A stretch of DNA of 64,000 bases from Blastococcus sp. TBT05-19 (GCF_003319095.1 NZ_QOHI01000002.1:432234-496233); one strand, 5' to 3'; numbered from the stretch's first letter, positions 8,296 through 17,967 are shown. Numbers and translations are program-made. Notes: generated from the sequence alone by a model not told the origin.

Positions 8296-9017
8296 TGCTG
8301 GAGCGCGGACCACGGCAGCCAGCCGCGGACGCCGTCCCCACCGCACGTCGAGCACGCCGGAACAGGCCGCCCCCTTCCCCGGGTGGCCGCGGACCGTCGT
8401 CCCGATCCCGACCACGTCCTTCCCCCGGCCGAGCCCCCTCGGCCGCACCCCCTGTCCACCCCGACGGTGTCCCTCCGGACGCCCGCAGACCTCGTCGCAC
8501 CACGTATCCGGCCTCGACCTCCCGCCGACTGCACTGCGCAGCGCGCGGACCCTCCCGGGAGGCCCGGATCGCGGACGGCGCCGGCTGCGGGCCCGGAACC
8601 GTCCGGGGGACGACGGGCCCTGCCGGTACCCGGCGGCGCGACTCTCGCGACGCGGGTCTCTGACCGCCAGCGGCTCGCGGCGGTGCGAGGTGGACGGCGC
8701 CGGGACCGGGAGCCGGCAGTCCTGCTCCAGCCGCTCCGGCCACCGGGGACGACGTCGCGGACATGCGTGGACCGCGCCGGCGGACGGCTTCCCGTCCGCT
8801 CCCCCCGCCGACCGGCGGGCGCCCGCCACGCGGGCCGGACCCCCACACGGTCCGGCCCGCCGAGGGCGCCCGCCTCGGCCGCCGGAGGCACCTGCCCCCG
8901 TCGATCCCCCACCGCGGTCCGCGCGTCCGGCCTCCCGGTGTGACACGCTCTTGCCCGGAGACCGTGCGGAAGAATGCCGCGTGTCGGTCACAGAGGACGC
9001 CGGGGGAGGCGCGAGTA
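7935..9017 (+). other. gene-free stretch of about 1 kb
   Basis: Open frames exist on both strands only because stops are rare at this G+C content. None shows consistent G/C-ended codon bias, a family motif or a good ribosome site. It may hold decayed coding sequence or a long upstream region for the phosphatase gene at 9018. I see no tRNA, repeat array or riboswitch here. GAAGAATGC near 8970 resembles a phrase upstream of the phosphatase gene at 51396, too short to interpret. Confidence 0.5.
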
Positions 9018-11519
9018 GTGACCGCCGCCGCCGATGTCTCCCGCCTGGACCTGGTCCGCCACCTGACCGGAAGCGCCGTCGGTGCCCGCAACCTCCAGCG
9101 GCTGACCGACCTCGCCGTCCGCCTGCTCGACTGCGATGTCGCCCAGATCTCCCTGCTCGGTGAGGTGCAGACGGCCGTCGTCGCCACCGGGCTCCCGCCC
9201 GGCGCCGTGGGCACGCAGCTCCCCCTGACCGACTCGCTCTGCGCCGTCGCCATCGCGGGCGCCGCGCCCCTGGTGGTCGAGGACGCCGCCGCCGATCCGC
9301 GGGTCCGGGACAGGCAACCCGTCCGGTCCGGCGCGATCGGCGCCTACCTCGGGATCCCGCTCGTCGTCCCCGAGGACCAGCCGGTCGGCGCGCTGTGCGC
9401 CTATGGTCCCCGGGCCCGCTCCTGGAGCGACCGGGACGTCGCCGTCCTCCGGCAGCTGGCCGCGTCGGTGGCCACCGAGCTGCAGCTCACCACCGTGACC
9501 GCGGAGCTCGAGGGGAACCGGCTGCGGTTCGAACTGGCCATCGACGCGGCCGGCATCGGCAGCTTCGACTGGGACCTGGGCAGCGGACGGCTGATCTGGG
9601 ACGACCGGCTCGTGGAGCTGTTCGGCTTCGAGCGGGGCGCCTTCGACGAGTCGTTCGACTCCTTCCTCGGCCGGCTGCACCCGGAGGACCGCCAGCGCAC
9701 CGCCGAGGCCGCGCAGGCGGTCATCGAGCAGAACGGCGTGCTCGACGTCGAGTACCGCGTGCAGCTGCCCTCGGGCGAGACGCGCTGGGTCCAGGGGCGG
9801 GGCCGCGTGGTCGTGGACGACGAGGGCCGCCCCCTGCGCATGATCGGCGCCGCCTACGACACGACCCCCCAGCGCGACGGCGACGCCCGCGTGGCCCGGG
9901 TCCTCGAGGCGATGAAGGCGGCCTTCTTCTCGCTTGACCGGCAGTGGCGGTTCTCCTACGTCAACGCCGAGGCCGAGCGCGTGCTGGGCACCTCGCGCGA
10001 GGACCTGCTCGGCGGCGTGGTCTGGGAGCTCTTCCCGGCGGCGGTCGGCAGCGACTTCGAGCGGCACTACCGGGCGGCCGTGGAGCTGGGCTCCGAGCAG
10101 ATGTTCGAGGCGTACTACCCGGCGCCGCTGGACGCATGGTTCGAGGTGCGCGCGTGGCCCACGCCCGACGGCCTGTCGGTCTCGTTCCTCGACGTCACCG
10201 AGCGGCGGGCCGCCGAGGAGCAGGCGCGGCGCAGCACGACGCGCCTCTCCCTCGTCGCCCAGACCACCAGCGCGATGTCGGCCTCCCTCGGCAACGTGGC
10301 CAGCGAGGAGCGGGCGCTGCAGCGGGTGGCCGAACTGCTCGTCAGCGGGCTGGGCGACTGGGTGATCATCAGCCTGGTCGACGAGGACGGCCGGATGCGC
10401 GACGTCGCCGGCTGGCACCGGGACGCCGCGCTCCGGCAGACGGTGGCCCGGTACGCGGCCCTCCGGCTGGCCTCCCTGCAGCCGGGAGCCCCGGTGCTGC
10501 AGGCCCTGGCCTCGGGCCAGGTGTTCGTGGTCGACGACGTGGCGGAGGCGGTGGGGCGCACGCTGCCCCCGGGCGAGGTGAGCGACGCGTTCGGCCGGCT
10601 GGCCCCGCGTTCGGCCATGACCCTGCCGCTGTCCGCCCGCGGCCGGACCCTGGGCGCGCTGAGCATCTACCGGTCCGCCGACCGGCCGGTCCCGGACGAG
10701 GAGGACGTCGCGACGGCGCACGACGTGGCCGGCCGGATCGCCCTCGCGCTGGACAACGCCCGGCTGTACCGGCAGCAGCGCCGGCTGGCGGAGGACCTGC
10801 AGCGCAGCCTGCTCACCGCTCCGCCGCAGCCCGACGACGCCGAGATCGTGGTGCGCTACCACCCGGCGATGGCCGCCGCCGAGGTCGGCGGCGACTGGTA
10901 CGACGCGTTCGTGCAGCCGTCGGGCGCGACCATGCTGGTCATCGGCGACGTCGTGGGCCACGACACCGAGGCCGCGGCCGCGATGGGACAGCTGCGCGGC
11001 ATGCTCCGCGGCGTCGCCTACCGGGACGGCATCGGCCCGGCCCGCGTCCTGGGCGACCTCGACGCGACGGTCCAGGGGCTGGGGATGGGGACGCTCGCGA
11101 CCGCGGCCATCGTGCGGGTCGAGCAGGACGACGAGGAGCGCGCCGCCGGCCTCACCCGCCTCCGCTGGTCCAACGCCGGGCACCCGCCGCCGCTGGTGGT
11201 GCACCCCGGTGGCCGGATCGAGGTGCTCGCCGGCGGACGGGCGGAGCTGATGCTGGGCGTCGACGCCGGCACGCGGCGCACCGAGAGCCAGACGACCGTG
11301 GCCCGGGGCGCGACGGTGCTGCTCTACACCGACGGGCTCGTCGAGGGCCGCGACCTGCTGCTGGACGAGGGCACCGAGCGGCTCGTCGTCGCGCTGCGGG
11401 AGATGGCGGACCTGCCCCTGCCCGAGCTCTGCGACGCGCTACTGGAGCGGCTGCGGCCCGAGGGCCTGCAGGACGACGTCGCACTGGTCGCGGTGCGCCT
11501 GCACCCGCAGGAGCGCTGA
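9018..11519 (+). CDS. multi-sensor SpoIIE-type (PPM) serine phosphatase: GAF-PAS-PAS-GAF-PP2C
   Basis: An 833-residue soluble protein. Approximate order: GAF 20-160, PAS 170-290, PAS 300-400, GAF 430-585, SpoIIE/PP2C phosphatase 620-830. Metal-binding and catalytic motifs are intact: VGGDWYDAF, VIGDVVGHD, NAGHPPPLV, LLYTDGLVEGRD and QDDVALV. Such proteins dephosphorylate anti-sigma antagonists in response to signals. GTG 9018 has an excellent ribosome site (GGGGGAGG, 9002-9009). Its stop is 10 bases from the convergent stop of an RsbW-like kinase, a plausible functional partner. Confidence 0.9.
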   Translation: MTAAADVSRLDLVRHLTGSAVGARNLQRLTDLAVRLLDCDVAQISLLGEVQTAVVATGLPPGAVGTQLPLTDSLCAVAIAGAAPLVVEDAAADPRVRDRQPVRSGAIGAYLGIPLVVPEDQPVGALCAYGPRARSWSDRDVAVLRQLAASVATELQLTTVTAELEGNRLRFELAIDAAGIGSFDWDLGSGRLIWDDRLVELFGFERGAFDESFDSFLGRLHPEDRQRTAEAAQAVIEQNGVLDVEYRVQLPSGETRWVQGRGRVVVDDEGRPLRMIGAAYDTTPQRDGDARVARVLEAMKAAFFSLDRQWRFSYVNAEAERVLGTSREDLLGGVVWELFPAAVGSDFERHYRAAVELGSEQMFEAYYPAPLDAWFEVRAWPTPDGLSVSFLDVTERRAAEEQARRSTTRLSLVAQTTSAMSASLGNVASEERALQRVAELLVSGLGDWVIISLVDEDGRMRDVAGWHRDAALRQTVARYAALRLASLQPGAPVLQALASGQVFVVDDVAEAVGRTLPPGEVSDAFGRLAPRSAMTLPLSARGRTLGALSIYRSADRPVPDEEDVATAHDVAGRIALALDNARLYRQQRRLAEDLQRSLLTAPPQPDDAEIVVRYHPAMAAAEVGGDWYDAFVQPSGATMLVIGDVVGHDTEAAAAMGQLRGMLRGVAYRDGIGPARVLGDLDATVQGLGMGTLATAAIVRVEQDDEERAAGLTRLRWSNAGHPPPLVVHPGGRIEVLAGGRAELMLGVDAGTRRTESQTTVARGATVLLYTDGLVEGRDLLLDEGTERLVVALREMADLPLPELCDALLERLRPEGLQDDVALVAVRLHPQER

Positions 11520-11529
11520 CCCGGACCGC

Positions 11530-11964
11530 TCAGCGGGGGAGCAGGGCCCAGACGTGCTTGGCGCCGTCGGCGACGTACCAGCCGTGGCCCTGCGCCAGCT
11601 CGGCGATCAGGTAGAGCCCCAGCCCGCCGAGGCTCGGGTCGCGGCCCACCGCGGGGGACGGCGGGGTGTGCGGCGCCCGGTCGGCGACCTGGACGAGGTA
11701 GGCCGAACCCGTGCGGCCGATCGCGGCCCGGACGTCTCCCCCGCCGTGCCGGAGGGCGTTGGACGCCATCTCGTCGAGGGCCAGGACGAGCCGGTCGATG
11801 AGGTCCGGGGTGACCGATCCGCGCGCGACGGCGGTCAGCTCGCGGCGCACGTCGGCGCGCACCCCGGGCAGCTCGGCGACGGTGGTGAGCTGCCAGTCCA
11901 GGACCGGATCCGCCGCAGGTGGGTACGCCGACGGCCACGTGGTGCCGGCCGCCTGCCCTGTCAC
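11530..11964 (-). CDS. RsbW-like ATP-binding anti-sigma-factor kinase
   Basis: A 144-residue HATPase with N box DEMASNALRHGGG, G1-like DRAPH and G2 GGLGLYL. It starts at GTG 11964 behind GAGGAGAG on the minus strand. Sequence and length match the kinase at 4217-4717. It converges with the large SpoIIE phosphatase. Members phosphorylate an STAS-domain antagonist or hold a sigma factor. No antagonist or sigma gene is present in the window, so its partners must lie elsewhere. Confidence 0.85.
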   Translation of the reverse strand: MTGQAAGTTWPSAYPPAADPVLDWQLTTVAELPGVRADVRRELTAVARGSVTPDLIDRLVLALDEMASNALRHGGGDVRAAIGRTGSAYLVQVADRAPHTPPSPAVGRDPSLGGLGLYLIAELAQGHGWYVADGAKHVWALLPR

Positions 11965-12080
11965 GCGCGTGCTCTCCTCGGTTCCTGGCCGGCGGGACGC
12001 TGTGCTGGCCGAACAATCACGTATGGGCCATCTCGCTGACGGTCAAACATGATGTCGTGCGGATCACGCCCGGGGGCGGA

Positions 12081-12914
12081 TCAGCCGACGAAGACCGGCG
12101 CCCAGTATCCCGTACGCACGCTGAGCGCGACGGCCGCGGCGCAGACGACGACGGTGCCGACGACGAACCACGCGTCCCGCCCGTGCAGGGTCGAGCCGCG
12201 GGCGTTCGAGCGCGGGATCCCGGAGTCGAAGCCGCGCGCGTCCATGGCGGTGGCCAGCCGCGATCCCCGGCGGACGGCGCCCACGAGCAGGGTGAACGCC
12301 ACGCCGGCGAGCAGCCGGGCCCCGGCGATCGGGTTGCGCCCCGCCTCCACCCCGCGGGTGCGGCGCGCCAGGCGCACCTGCTCGAACTCGGTCACGAGCA
12401 GCGGGGCCAGCCGCAGGGCTGCCAGCGCGCCGTAGGCGAAGCGGGTGGAGACCCGCCAGTGCAGCGTGAGCGCGTCGGCGAGCCGCACCGGGTCGGTGGA
12501 GGCGACGAGCAGGACGCCGGGGAGGGCCAGCCCGACCACCCGCAGGGCGAGGCCGAGACCGGTCAGCGCGCCGGCCTCGTCGGACAGGACCACGTTCACC
12601 ACGCCCACCGAGCCGGCGCCGATCAGCAGCGGCCAGGTGCGGTGCCACACGGTGCGCAGGTCGGTCAGCCCCGCGGCGCGGAACAGGCACAGCTCGGCGG
12701 CCACCACGACGGCGGGAGTCACCACGTCGAGGCTGGTCAGCAGCACCAGCGTCACGATGCCGATGGCGGTCAGCTGCGCCACCGGGTTGATGCGCGACAG
12801 CGGGACGTCGGCGACGGGCCCGAGGGCCAGCGGTGCCGTCACAGCGACCACGGCTCGACTCCGTGCTCGTTCCGCTCCTCGCGCGCCGGCGCTCGCTGCG
12901 ATGCTCGCCCGCAC
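12081..12914 (-). CDS. ykoC: ECF transporter T component, CbiQ/YkoC-type
   Basis: A 277-residue membrane protein with several helices and the conserved coupling segments of EcfT proteins: an Ala-Arg-Gly-like ARRTRGVE, and AMDARGFDSG near residue 230. These helices couple ATP hydrolysis to the substrate-binding S component. It is the last gene of a three-gene minus-strand operon behind the fused ATPase (7 bases after its stop) and a YkoE-type S component, all under a TPP riboswitch, so the cargo is a thiamine precursor. The GTG at 12914 is preceded by GAGGAC. Confidence 0.85.
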   Translation of the reverse strand: MRASIAASAGARGAERARSRAVVAVTAPLALGPVADVPLSRINPVAQLTAIGIVTLVLLTSLDVVTPAVVVAAELCLFRAAGLTDLRTVWHRTWPLLIGAGSVGVVNVVLSDEAGALTGLGLALRVVGLALPGVLLVASTDPVRLADALTLHWRVSTRFAYGALAALRLAPLLVTEFEQVRLARRTRGVEAGRNPIAGARLLAGVAFTLLVGAVRRGSRLATAMDARGFDSGIPRSNARGSTLHGRDAWFVVGTVVVCAAAVALSVRTGYWAPVFVG

Positions 12915-12921
12915 GTCGTCC

Positions 12922-14346
12922 TCACAGGACCAGCTCCGCGTCGGCCAGCGCCGCCACGAGGTCGACGTCGTGGGTCACGGTGACGACCGCGCACCCGCGC
13001 GCCCGCTGCTCGGCCAGCAGCGTGACGACCTCGCGCCAGGTCGCGGCGTCCTGCCCGAAGGTCGGCTCGTCGAGGACCAGGACGCGCGGGGAGGTGGCGA
13101 GGACCGTGGCCACCGACAGCCGGCGCTGCTGGCCGCCCGACAGCGTGTAGGGGTTCGCCCCGGCCAGGGCGCCCAGCCCCAGCCGCTCGAGCAGCTCCTC
13201 GGCCGTGGCCCGGGCCTCCGCCGCTCCTGAGCCCGACCGCAGCGGGCCCAGCGCCAGCTCGTCGCGCACCCGGCCGGTGAGGAACTGCTGCTCGGGGTGC
13301 TGGAAGACGGTGCCGATGCGGGTGACCAGCTCCCCGGCCCGCCAGCGCACGGGCTCCCGGGAGCCGCGGCGCACGTCGCCGGTCAGCTCGGCGGTCGCCG
13401 TCACCCGACCGGTCGTCGGGGCGCGCAGCCCGGCCAACAGGAGGGCGAGCGTCGACTTGCCCCGTCCGTTGGGGCCGGTGACCGCCAGCACCCGGCCGCC
13501 GGACAGGGCGGCGTCGGTCGGCCGCACCGCCGGCAGCGTCGCGCCCGGGTAGGTGAACCCGGCCGCCTCGGCGGTGAGCAGGAGGGGGCCCTGCTCGGCG
13601 CGCGGCAGCCGGAGCCCGTCGGCACGGGGGCGCGGGCGCCAGCCGGGCGGCTGCTCCACCAGCCCGCCGGGCACCAGCTCGAGGACGCGGTCGACGAGGG
13701 GGAGCCACGGCTCGGCGTCGTGGTCGACCACGACGACCGTGGCCTGCCGGTCGGCGGTCGCCCGCGCCACCGCGCCGCGCACCAGGGCGGCACCGTCGGG
13801 GTCCAGCTGCGCGGTGGGCTCGTCGAGCAGCAGCAGCGAGGGGTGGCGGGCGAGCGCGCCGGCGAGCACCAGCCGCTGCTTCTCGCCGCCGGACAGCGCC
13901 TGTGTCGGTCGGTCCCGGCCGTACGGGAATCCCACGGCGGTCAGGGCGTCGTCGACCCGGGGCCAGATCTCGTCGGCGGGCAGGCCCGCGTTCTCCAGCC
14001 CGAACGCCACGTCGTCCCCGGCGCGGGTCATGACCAGCTGGCTGTCGGGGTCCTGCGCGAGCAGACCCAGCCGGTCGCGGGCGGCGGCCGGCGCGACGCC
14101 GTCGACGGTCAGCTCGCCGGTGAACTCGGTGGACTCCGGGTCGAGGATCCCGGCCAGGGCGGCGAGCAACGTCGACTTGCCCGCGCCCGACGCCCCGGTG
14201 AGCAGCACCCGTTCCCCGGGCTCCACGACGAGGTCGGTGCCGGTGAGCGCCCAGGCCAGGCGCGAGGCGTGCCGGACGCCGAGGCCCCGCGCGACCAGGC
14301 GCGCGGGGCCGGCGTCCGTGCGGAGGTGCCCCCGCGTGGTCGTCAC
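12922..14346 (-). CDS. ykoD: ECF transporter fused double ATPase, YkoD-type
   Basis: A 474-residue protein with two ABC ATPase domains in one chain, in place of separate EcfA1 and EcfA2. First domain (about 20-230): Walker A GASGAGKST, signature LSGGEKQR, Walker B LLLLDEPT. Second domain (about 255-474): Walker A GPNGRGKST, signature LSGGQQRR, Walker B LVLDEPT. It drives the S/T pair encoded on either side. GTG start at 14346, 7 bases downstream of the S-component stop. The fusion is normal for the ykoEDC group. Confidence 0.9.
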   Translation of the reverse strand: MTTTRGHLRTDAGPARLVARGLGVRHASRLAWALTGTDLVVEPGERVLLTGASGAGKSTLLAALAGILDPESTEFTGELTVDGVAPAAARDRLGLLAQDPDSQLVMTRAGDDVAFGLENAGLPADEIWPRVDDALTAVGFPYGRDRPTQALSGGEKQRLVLAGALARHPSLLLLDEPTAQLDPDGAALVRGAVARATADRQATVVVVDHDAEPWLPLVDRVLELVPGGLVEQPPGWRPRPRADGLRLPRAEQGPLLLTAEAAGFTYPGATLPAVRPTDAALSGGRVLAVTGPNGRGKSTLALLLAGLRAPTTGRVTATAELTGDVRRGSREPVRWRAGELVTRIGTVFQHPEQQFLTGRVRDELALGPLRSGSGAAEARATAEELLERLGLGALAGANPYTLSGGQQRRLSVATVLATSPRVLVLDEPTFGQDAATWREVVTLLAEQRARGCAVVTVTHDVDLVAALADAELVL

Positions 14347-14353
14347 GGCGGGG

Positions 14354-14989
14354 TCAGACCCGCGTGCGACCCGACGCGAACGAGCTCAGGGCCCCCGTGC
14401 GGGCCAGGGCGCGCACCAGCAGGAGACCGACGACGCCGGCCAGGAGCACGCTGGAGAGCACGGTGAACGCGATGTAGGGCAGCGTGAACGCCCAGAGCGG
14501 GTACTCGCCCGACACCGGGTAGTAGAGGCTCAGGTCGAGGATCGCCGTCGACAGGCCGGCGGTGACCGCGGCCAGGACCGCCGTCCCCCAGCCGAAGCTG
14601 CGGTAGCGGGTGAGCAGGAACCCGAGCTCGCCGCCGAGACCCTGCACCACGCCGTACCAGACGATGATCAGGCCGTACGGGGAGCCGAGCAGCAGGCTGA
14701 CGGTCGCGGCGATCGTGGACGCGAAGGTCGCCGCCCCCGGCTTGCGGACCAGCAGACCGGCGACGACACCGGGCATCAGGAAGACGCCGTTGAGCAGGCC
14801 CTTGAGGGGCGGCAGGAAGTCCAGCGGGGTCGAGGCCACCTCCGCGAACAGGTTCCACGCCCAGAAGACGGCGCCGAAGGCGACGCCCAGGACGGCGGTG
14901 ACGACGATGTCGACGGTGCGCCACCGGACGGAGCCGGGCTGCTGCTCGGCGTTCTCGGCGGACGACGGGTGGACGGCCTTCTGGGCCAT
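14354..14989 (-). CDS. ykoE: ECF transporter S component, YkoE family (thiamine precursor uptake)
   Basis: A 211-residue membrane protein with about six helices, matching the YkoE family, which binds hydroxymethylpyrimidine or thiamine-related substrates. ATG 14989 follows a very good ribosome site (GGAGGAAAGAC). The leader upstream is a TPP riboswitch, which fixes the pathway. It is the first gene of the ykoEDC operon. The open frame extends 30 bases upstream into the riboswitch and that part is not coding. Confidence 0.92.
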   Translation of the reverse strand: MAQKAVHPSSAENAEQQPGSVRWRTVDIVVTAVLGVAFGAVFWAWNLFAEVASTPLDFLPPLKGLLNGVFLMPGVVAGLLVRKPGAATFASTIAATVSLLLGSPYGLIIVWYGVVQGLGGELGFLLTRYRSFGWGTAVLAAVTAGLSTAILDLSLYYPVSGEYPLWAFTLPYIAFTVLSSVLLAGVVGLLLVRALARTGALSSFASGRTRV

Positions 14990-15002
14990 GTCTTTCCTCC
15001 AG

Positions 15003-15083
15003 ACTCCCTGCGCCGGCATGACCCGGATCAGGTTCGAGGGTCTGCGGTGTCCCGCACTCTCAGCGCCGAAGCGCTCCCCTGCT
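15003..15083 (-). promoter_or_regulatory. TPP (thi-box) riboswitch
   Basis: Read on the minus strand, the leader of the ykoE gene contains GGGGAGC, GCTGAGAGTGCGGG, CCCTCGAACCTGATCCGGGT and ATGCCGGCGCAGGGA, the classic thi-box order and spacing. The 3' part ends about 14 bases before the ykoE start and next to its ribosome site, so translational or transcriptional shut-off by thiamine pyrophosphate is expected. Confidence 0.95.
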
Positions 15084-15113
15084 GTTGATGTGTGTTCAGT
15101 TGTGCGGCCGAGC

Positions 15114-16406
15114 CTAGCCCAGGGCGAGACCCAGGAGCAGGTGGGCGTTCAGGCCGATGATCAGCGCGGCCACCAGGCAGCCCGCCAGCGTGGTGATCCG
15201 CCGGTTCACCCAGCCACCCATCAGGTCCCGGCGGCTGGTGAGCCACAGCAGCGGCACCAGCGCGAACGGGATGCCGAAGGACAGCACCACCTGCGACCAG
15301 ACCAGCGCGGTGGTGGGGTCGCCGCCGAGGGCCAGGACCCCGAGCGCCGGGGCGAGGGTGATCAGCCGCCGGGTCAGCACCGGGATGTGCCGGCGCAGGA
15401 ACCCCGCCATCACGACCTGACCGGCGTGCGTGCCCACCGACGACGACGCGAAGCCCGAGGCGAGCAGCGCGAGGGCGAAGGCGATCGCCGCCCCGGAGCC
15501 CAGCTGGTCGCCCAGCCCGGCGTGCACGCCCTCGAGGGTGTCGGCCTGGCTGCCGCCGGTGAACAGCTGCGCGGCGATGATCAGCATCGCGGCGTTGACC
15601 AGGCCCGCCAGCCCCATGGCCAGGACCACGTCGAGCCGCTGGGCGCGCAGCAGCCGCCGCCGCCCGCCCTCGGTCCGCCCGGCGGTGACGACGTCGCCGT
15701 AGCGGCCGGGGGTGAGCGCGGAGTGCACGTAGATGACGTGCGGCATGACCGTGGCGCCGAGGATGCCGGTGGCCAGCAGGATGCTCTCCTGGCCCTCGAA
15801 CGAGGGCACCATGCCGCCGGCCACCCCGCCGACGTCCACGCCGGACCCCACCAGCGTGTAGCCGAACCCGAGCCCCACCACCAGCAGCAGGCCGGTGATC
15901 ACCCGCTCGAAGGGCCGGTGGCCGCGGGACTGCGCGGCCAGGAGGACGAAGGCCACCACCGCGGTGATCAGCCCGCCGATCGGCAGCGGGACCCCGAAGA
16001 GCAGGTGGAGCGCGACCGCGCCGCCGATGATCTCCGCCAGGTCGGTGGCGATGGCGACCGCCTCGGCCTGGACCCAGAGGACGACGGTGAGCCGCCGGGG
16101 GAGGCGCTCCCGGCAGAGCGTGGCGAGGTCCCGGCCGGTGGCGAGCCCGAGCTTGGCCGTCAGCGTCTGGATGAGCATCGCCATGAGGTTCGCCGCGACG
16201 ATGACCCACAGCAGCGTGTAGCCGAACGCGGCACCGCCGGAGAAGTTCGTGGCGAAGTTGCCCGGGTCCACGTAGGCCACGGCCGCGACGAAGGCCGGGC
16301 CGAGCATCGGCCAGATCCGCCGCCCGGCCGCCGGGGGAGCGGGCGGCCGCGGGGTGGCGACGAGCGTCGTCGGCAGCACGGCTGCCTCGGTCTTCGACAG
16401 GTACAC
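15114..16406 (-). CDS. mntH: Nramp-family Mn2+/Fe2+ transporter
   Basis: A 430-residue protein with about 11 helices. The helix-1 motif AYVDPGNFATN and the helix-6 MPHVIYVHSAL are the metal-binding signatures of Nramp proteins, which import Mn(II) or Fe(II) with protons. GTG 16406 follows GAGG on the minus strand. It ends in a TAG stop, which matters because TAG is predicted to be recoded elsewhere in this window. I see no obvious MntR or IdeR box in its upstream region. Confidence 0.92.
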   Translation of the reverse strand: MYLSKTEAAVLPTTLVATPRPPAPPAAGRRIWPMLGPAFVAAVAYVDPGNFATNFSGGAAFGYTLLWVIVAANLMAMLIQTLTAKLGLATGRDLATLCRERLPRRLTVVLWVQAEAVAIATDLAEIIGGAVALHLLFGVPLPIGGLITAVVAFVLLAAQSRGHRPFERVITGLLLVVGLGFGYTLVGSGVDVGGVAGGMVPSFEGQESILLATGILGATVMPHVIYVHSALTPGRYGDVVTAGRTEGGRRRLLRAQRLDVVLAMGLAGLVNAAMLIIAAQLFTGGSQADTLEGVHAGLGDQLGSGAAIAFALALLASGFASSSVGTHAGQVVMAGFLRRHIPVLTRRLITLAPALGVLALGGDPTTALVWSQVVLSFGIPFALVPLLWLTSRRDLMGGWVNRRITTLAGCLVAALIIGLNAHLLLGLALG

Positions 16407-16582
16407 GGCGGCCTCGCAGGGTGGAGCGGCGGGTGGTCGCTCCTGTCCTGCCCCTCGGCGGTGTCACACCCGGGCCGACCTGTGGCCCCGCGGGGCCAAG
16501 GTCAGCCTGACCTGAGCGCGCCGCGCGTGGGCCGCTCCGGTTCGGGAAGGAACGGTCCGCCCGTCCCCACTCTGGAGGTCCC

Positions 16583-17389
16583 GTGACCGACGCAGCAGCC
16601 CCCCGCCCCCTCGCCCTCGTCACCGGTGCCTCCAGCGGCATCGGCCTGGAGCTGGCCAAGCAGTTCGCCGAGAACGGCTTCGACCTGGTCGTCGTCGCGG
16701 AGGACGGCGAGCTGGACGCGGCCAAGCTCCAGCTGCAGCAGCGTGGCGCCGCCGTCTCCGACATCCGGGCCGACCTGACGAAGCGGGCGGAGGTGGAGAA
16801 GGTCGTCGCGGCGGTGCGGGGGTCGGGCCGCCCGCTGGCCGCCGCGGCGCTGAACGCCGGGGTCGGGGTCGCCGGCCGCTTCGCCGAGACCGACCTGGAC
16901 GCCGAGCTCGGGATGGTGGAGCTGAACTGCGCCTCCACGCTGCACCTGGCCAAGCGCGTCGTCCAGGACATGGTGGCCCGCGACGAGGGGCGGATCCTGT
17001 TCACCTCCTCGGTCGCCTCGCAGGCGCCGGAGCCCTTCCAGGCCGCCTACTCGGCGACCAAGGCGTTCGTGCAGTTCCTGGCCCTGGGCATCCGGGAGGA
17101 GCTGAGCGACACCGGCGTCACCGTCACCGCGCTGCTGCCCGGCCCCACCGACACCGAGTTCTTCGACCGCGCCGACGCCACCGACACCAAGCTCGGCGCC
17201 TCCGACAGCAAGGACGACCCCGCGCAGGTCGCCCGTCAGGGCTTCGAGGGGCTGATGAAGGGCGAGGCGTCGGTCTTCGCGGGCTCGGTGACCAGCAAGC
17301 TCATGGGCAAGCTGTCGGCCGTCCTCCCCGACGCGGTCGCCGGCAAGAGCCACAAGCCGATGACCGCCCCGGGCTCCGCCGGGAGCTGA
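16583..17389 (+). CDS. short-chain dehydrogenase/reductase
   Basis: A 268-residue Rossmann-fold SDR: cofactor loop TGASSGIGLE near residues 15-24, an NAG equivalent (LNAGVGVAG), and the YxxxK pair in YSATKAFVQ near 153. The residue after the second beta strand does not settle NAD versus NADP preference. GTG 16583 follows a perfect GGAGGT. Substrate unknown. It is followed by a GNAT gene on the same strand after 23 bases, though that gene has its own leaderless-type promoter. Confidence 0.85.
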   Translation: MTDAAAPRPLALVTGASSGIGLELAKQFAENGFDLVVVAEDGELDAAKLQLQQRGAAVSDIRADLTKRAEVEKVVAAVRGSGRPLAAAALNAGVGVAGRFAETDLDAELGMVELNCASTLHLAKRVVQDMVARDEGRILFTSSVASQAPEPFQAAYSATKAFVQFLALGIREELSDTGVTVTALLPGPTDTEFFDRADATDTKLGASDSKDDPAQVARQGFEGLMKGEASVFAGSVTSKLMGKLSAVLPDAVAGKSHKPMTAPGSAGS

Positions 17390-17412
17390 TCTCCCCCGGG
17401 CAGGATGGCGGG

Positions 17413-17967
17413 GTGGAGACCCCGCCCCTGGACCTCGGTGAGCTGCGCCTGCAGCCGTGGACCGACGACGACGTCGACGCCGTGTTCGCCGGGCAGCAGG
17501 ACGCGGCGTCGCGGTTGTGGGCCGGGGGTGGCGCGCTGGACACCCGCGACGACGCCGTCGCGCTGGTGGACCGGCTGCGCTCCCAGCCGAACCGGGCGTC
17601 CTGGGCCGTGGTCGACGCCGCCTCGGGGGAGCTGCTCGGTTCGGTGACCGTCCACTCGATCGACCTGGGGCAGGGCAACGCCCAGATCGGCTACTGGACG
17701 GTGGCGGCGGCCCGCGGGCGCGGCGTCGCGCCCCGGGCGGTCGACGCCGCCTGCCGCTGGGTGTTCGGCGCGCTGGCCGTGGACCGGATCGAGCTCTGCC
17801 ACGCCGTGGAGAACACCGCGTCCGGACGGGTCGCCGAGAAGGCCGGCTTCCGTTCCGAGGGCCGGCTGCGCCGCTCGTTCCGCTACGGCGACGGTGCCAA
17901 GCACGACGAGCTGCTCTGGGCCCGGCTATCCGACGACCCCGCTCCGGACCTCAGCACCCGCAGCTGA
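17413..17967 (+). CDS. GNAT N-acetyltransferase, RimJ/RimL-like
   Basis: A 184-residue single-domain acetyltransferase. The acetyl-CoA-binding region QIGYWTVAAARGRGVA lies near residues 94-109, and the C-terminal N-TASGRVAEKAGF segment is typical of RimJ/RimL proteins that acetylate protein N-termini or small amines. GTG 17413 has CAGGAT six bases upstream, suggesting a leaderless mRNA. Its 3' end overlaps the convergent rhodanese gene by 17 bases. Confidence 0.82.
   Translation: METPPLDLGELRLQPWTDDDVDAVFAGQQDAASRLWAGGGALDTRDDAVALVDRLRSQPNRASWAVVDAASGELLGSVTVHSIDLGQGNAQIGYWTVAAARGRGVAPRAVDAACRWVFGALAVDRIELCHAVENTASGRVAEKAGFRSEGRLRRSFRYGDGAKHDELLWARLSDDPAPDLSTRS

Noticed and set aside
7116..9253. 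Long minus-strand open frames across 7-9.2 kb
   Set aside because: They lack codon bias, motifs and ribosome sites and arise from the scarcity of stop codons at this base composition.
15084..15113. IdeR or MntR box near the Nramp gene (GAGCCTAGCCC)
   Set aside because: It lies at the 3' end of the gene and matches only half of the iron box.
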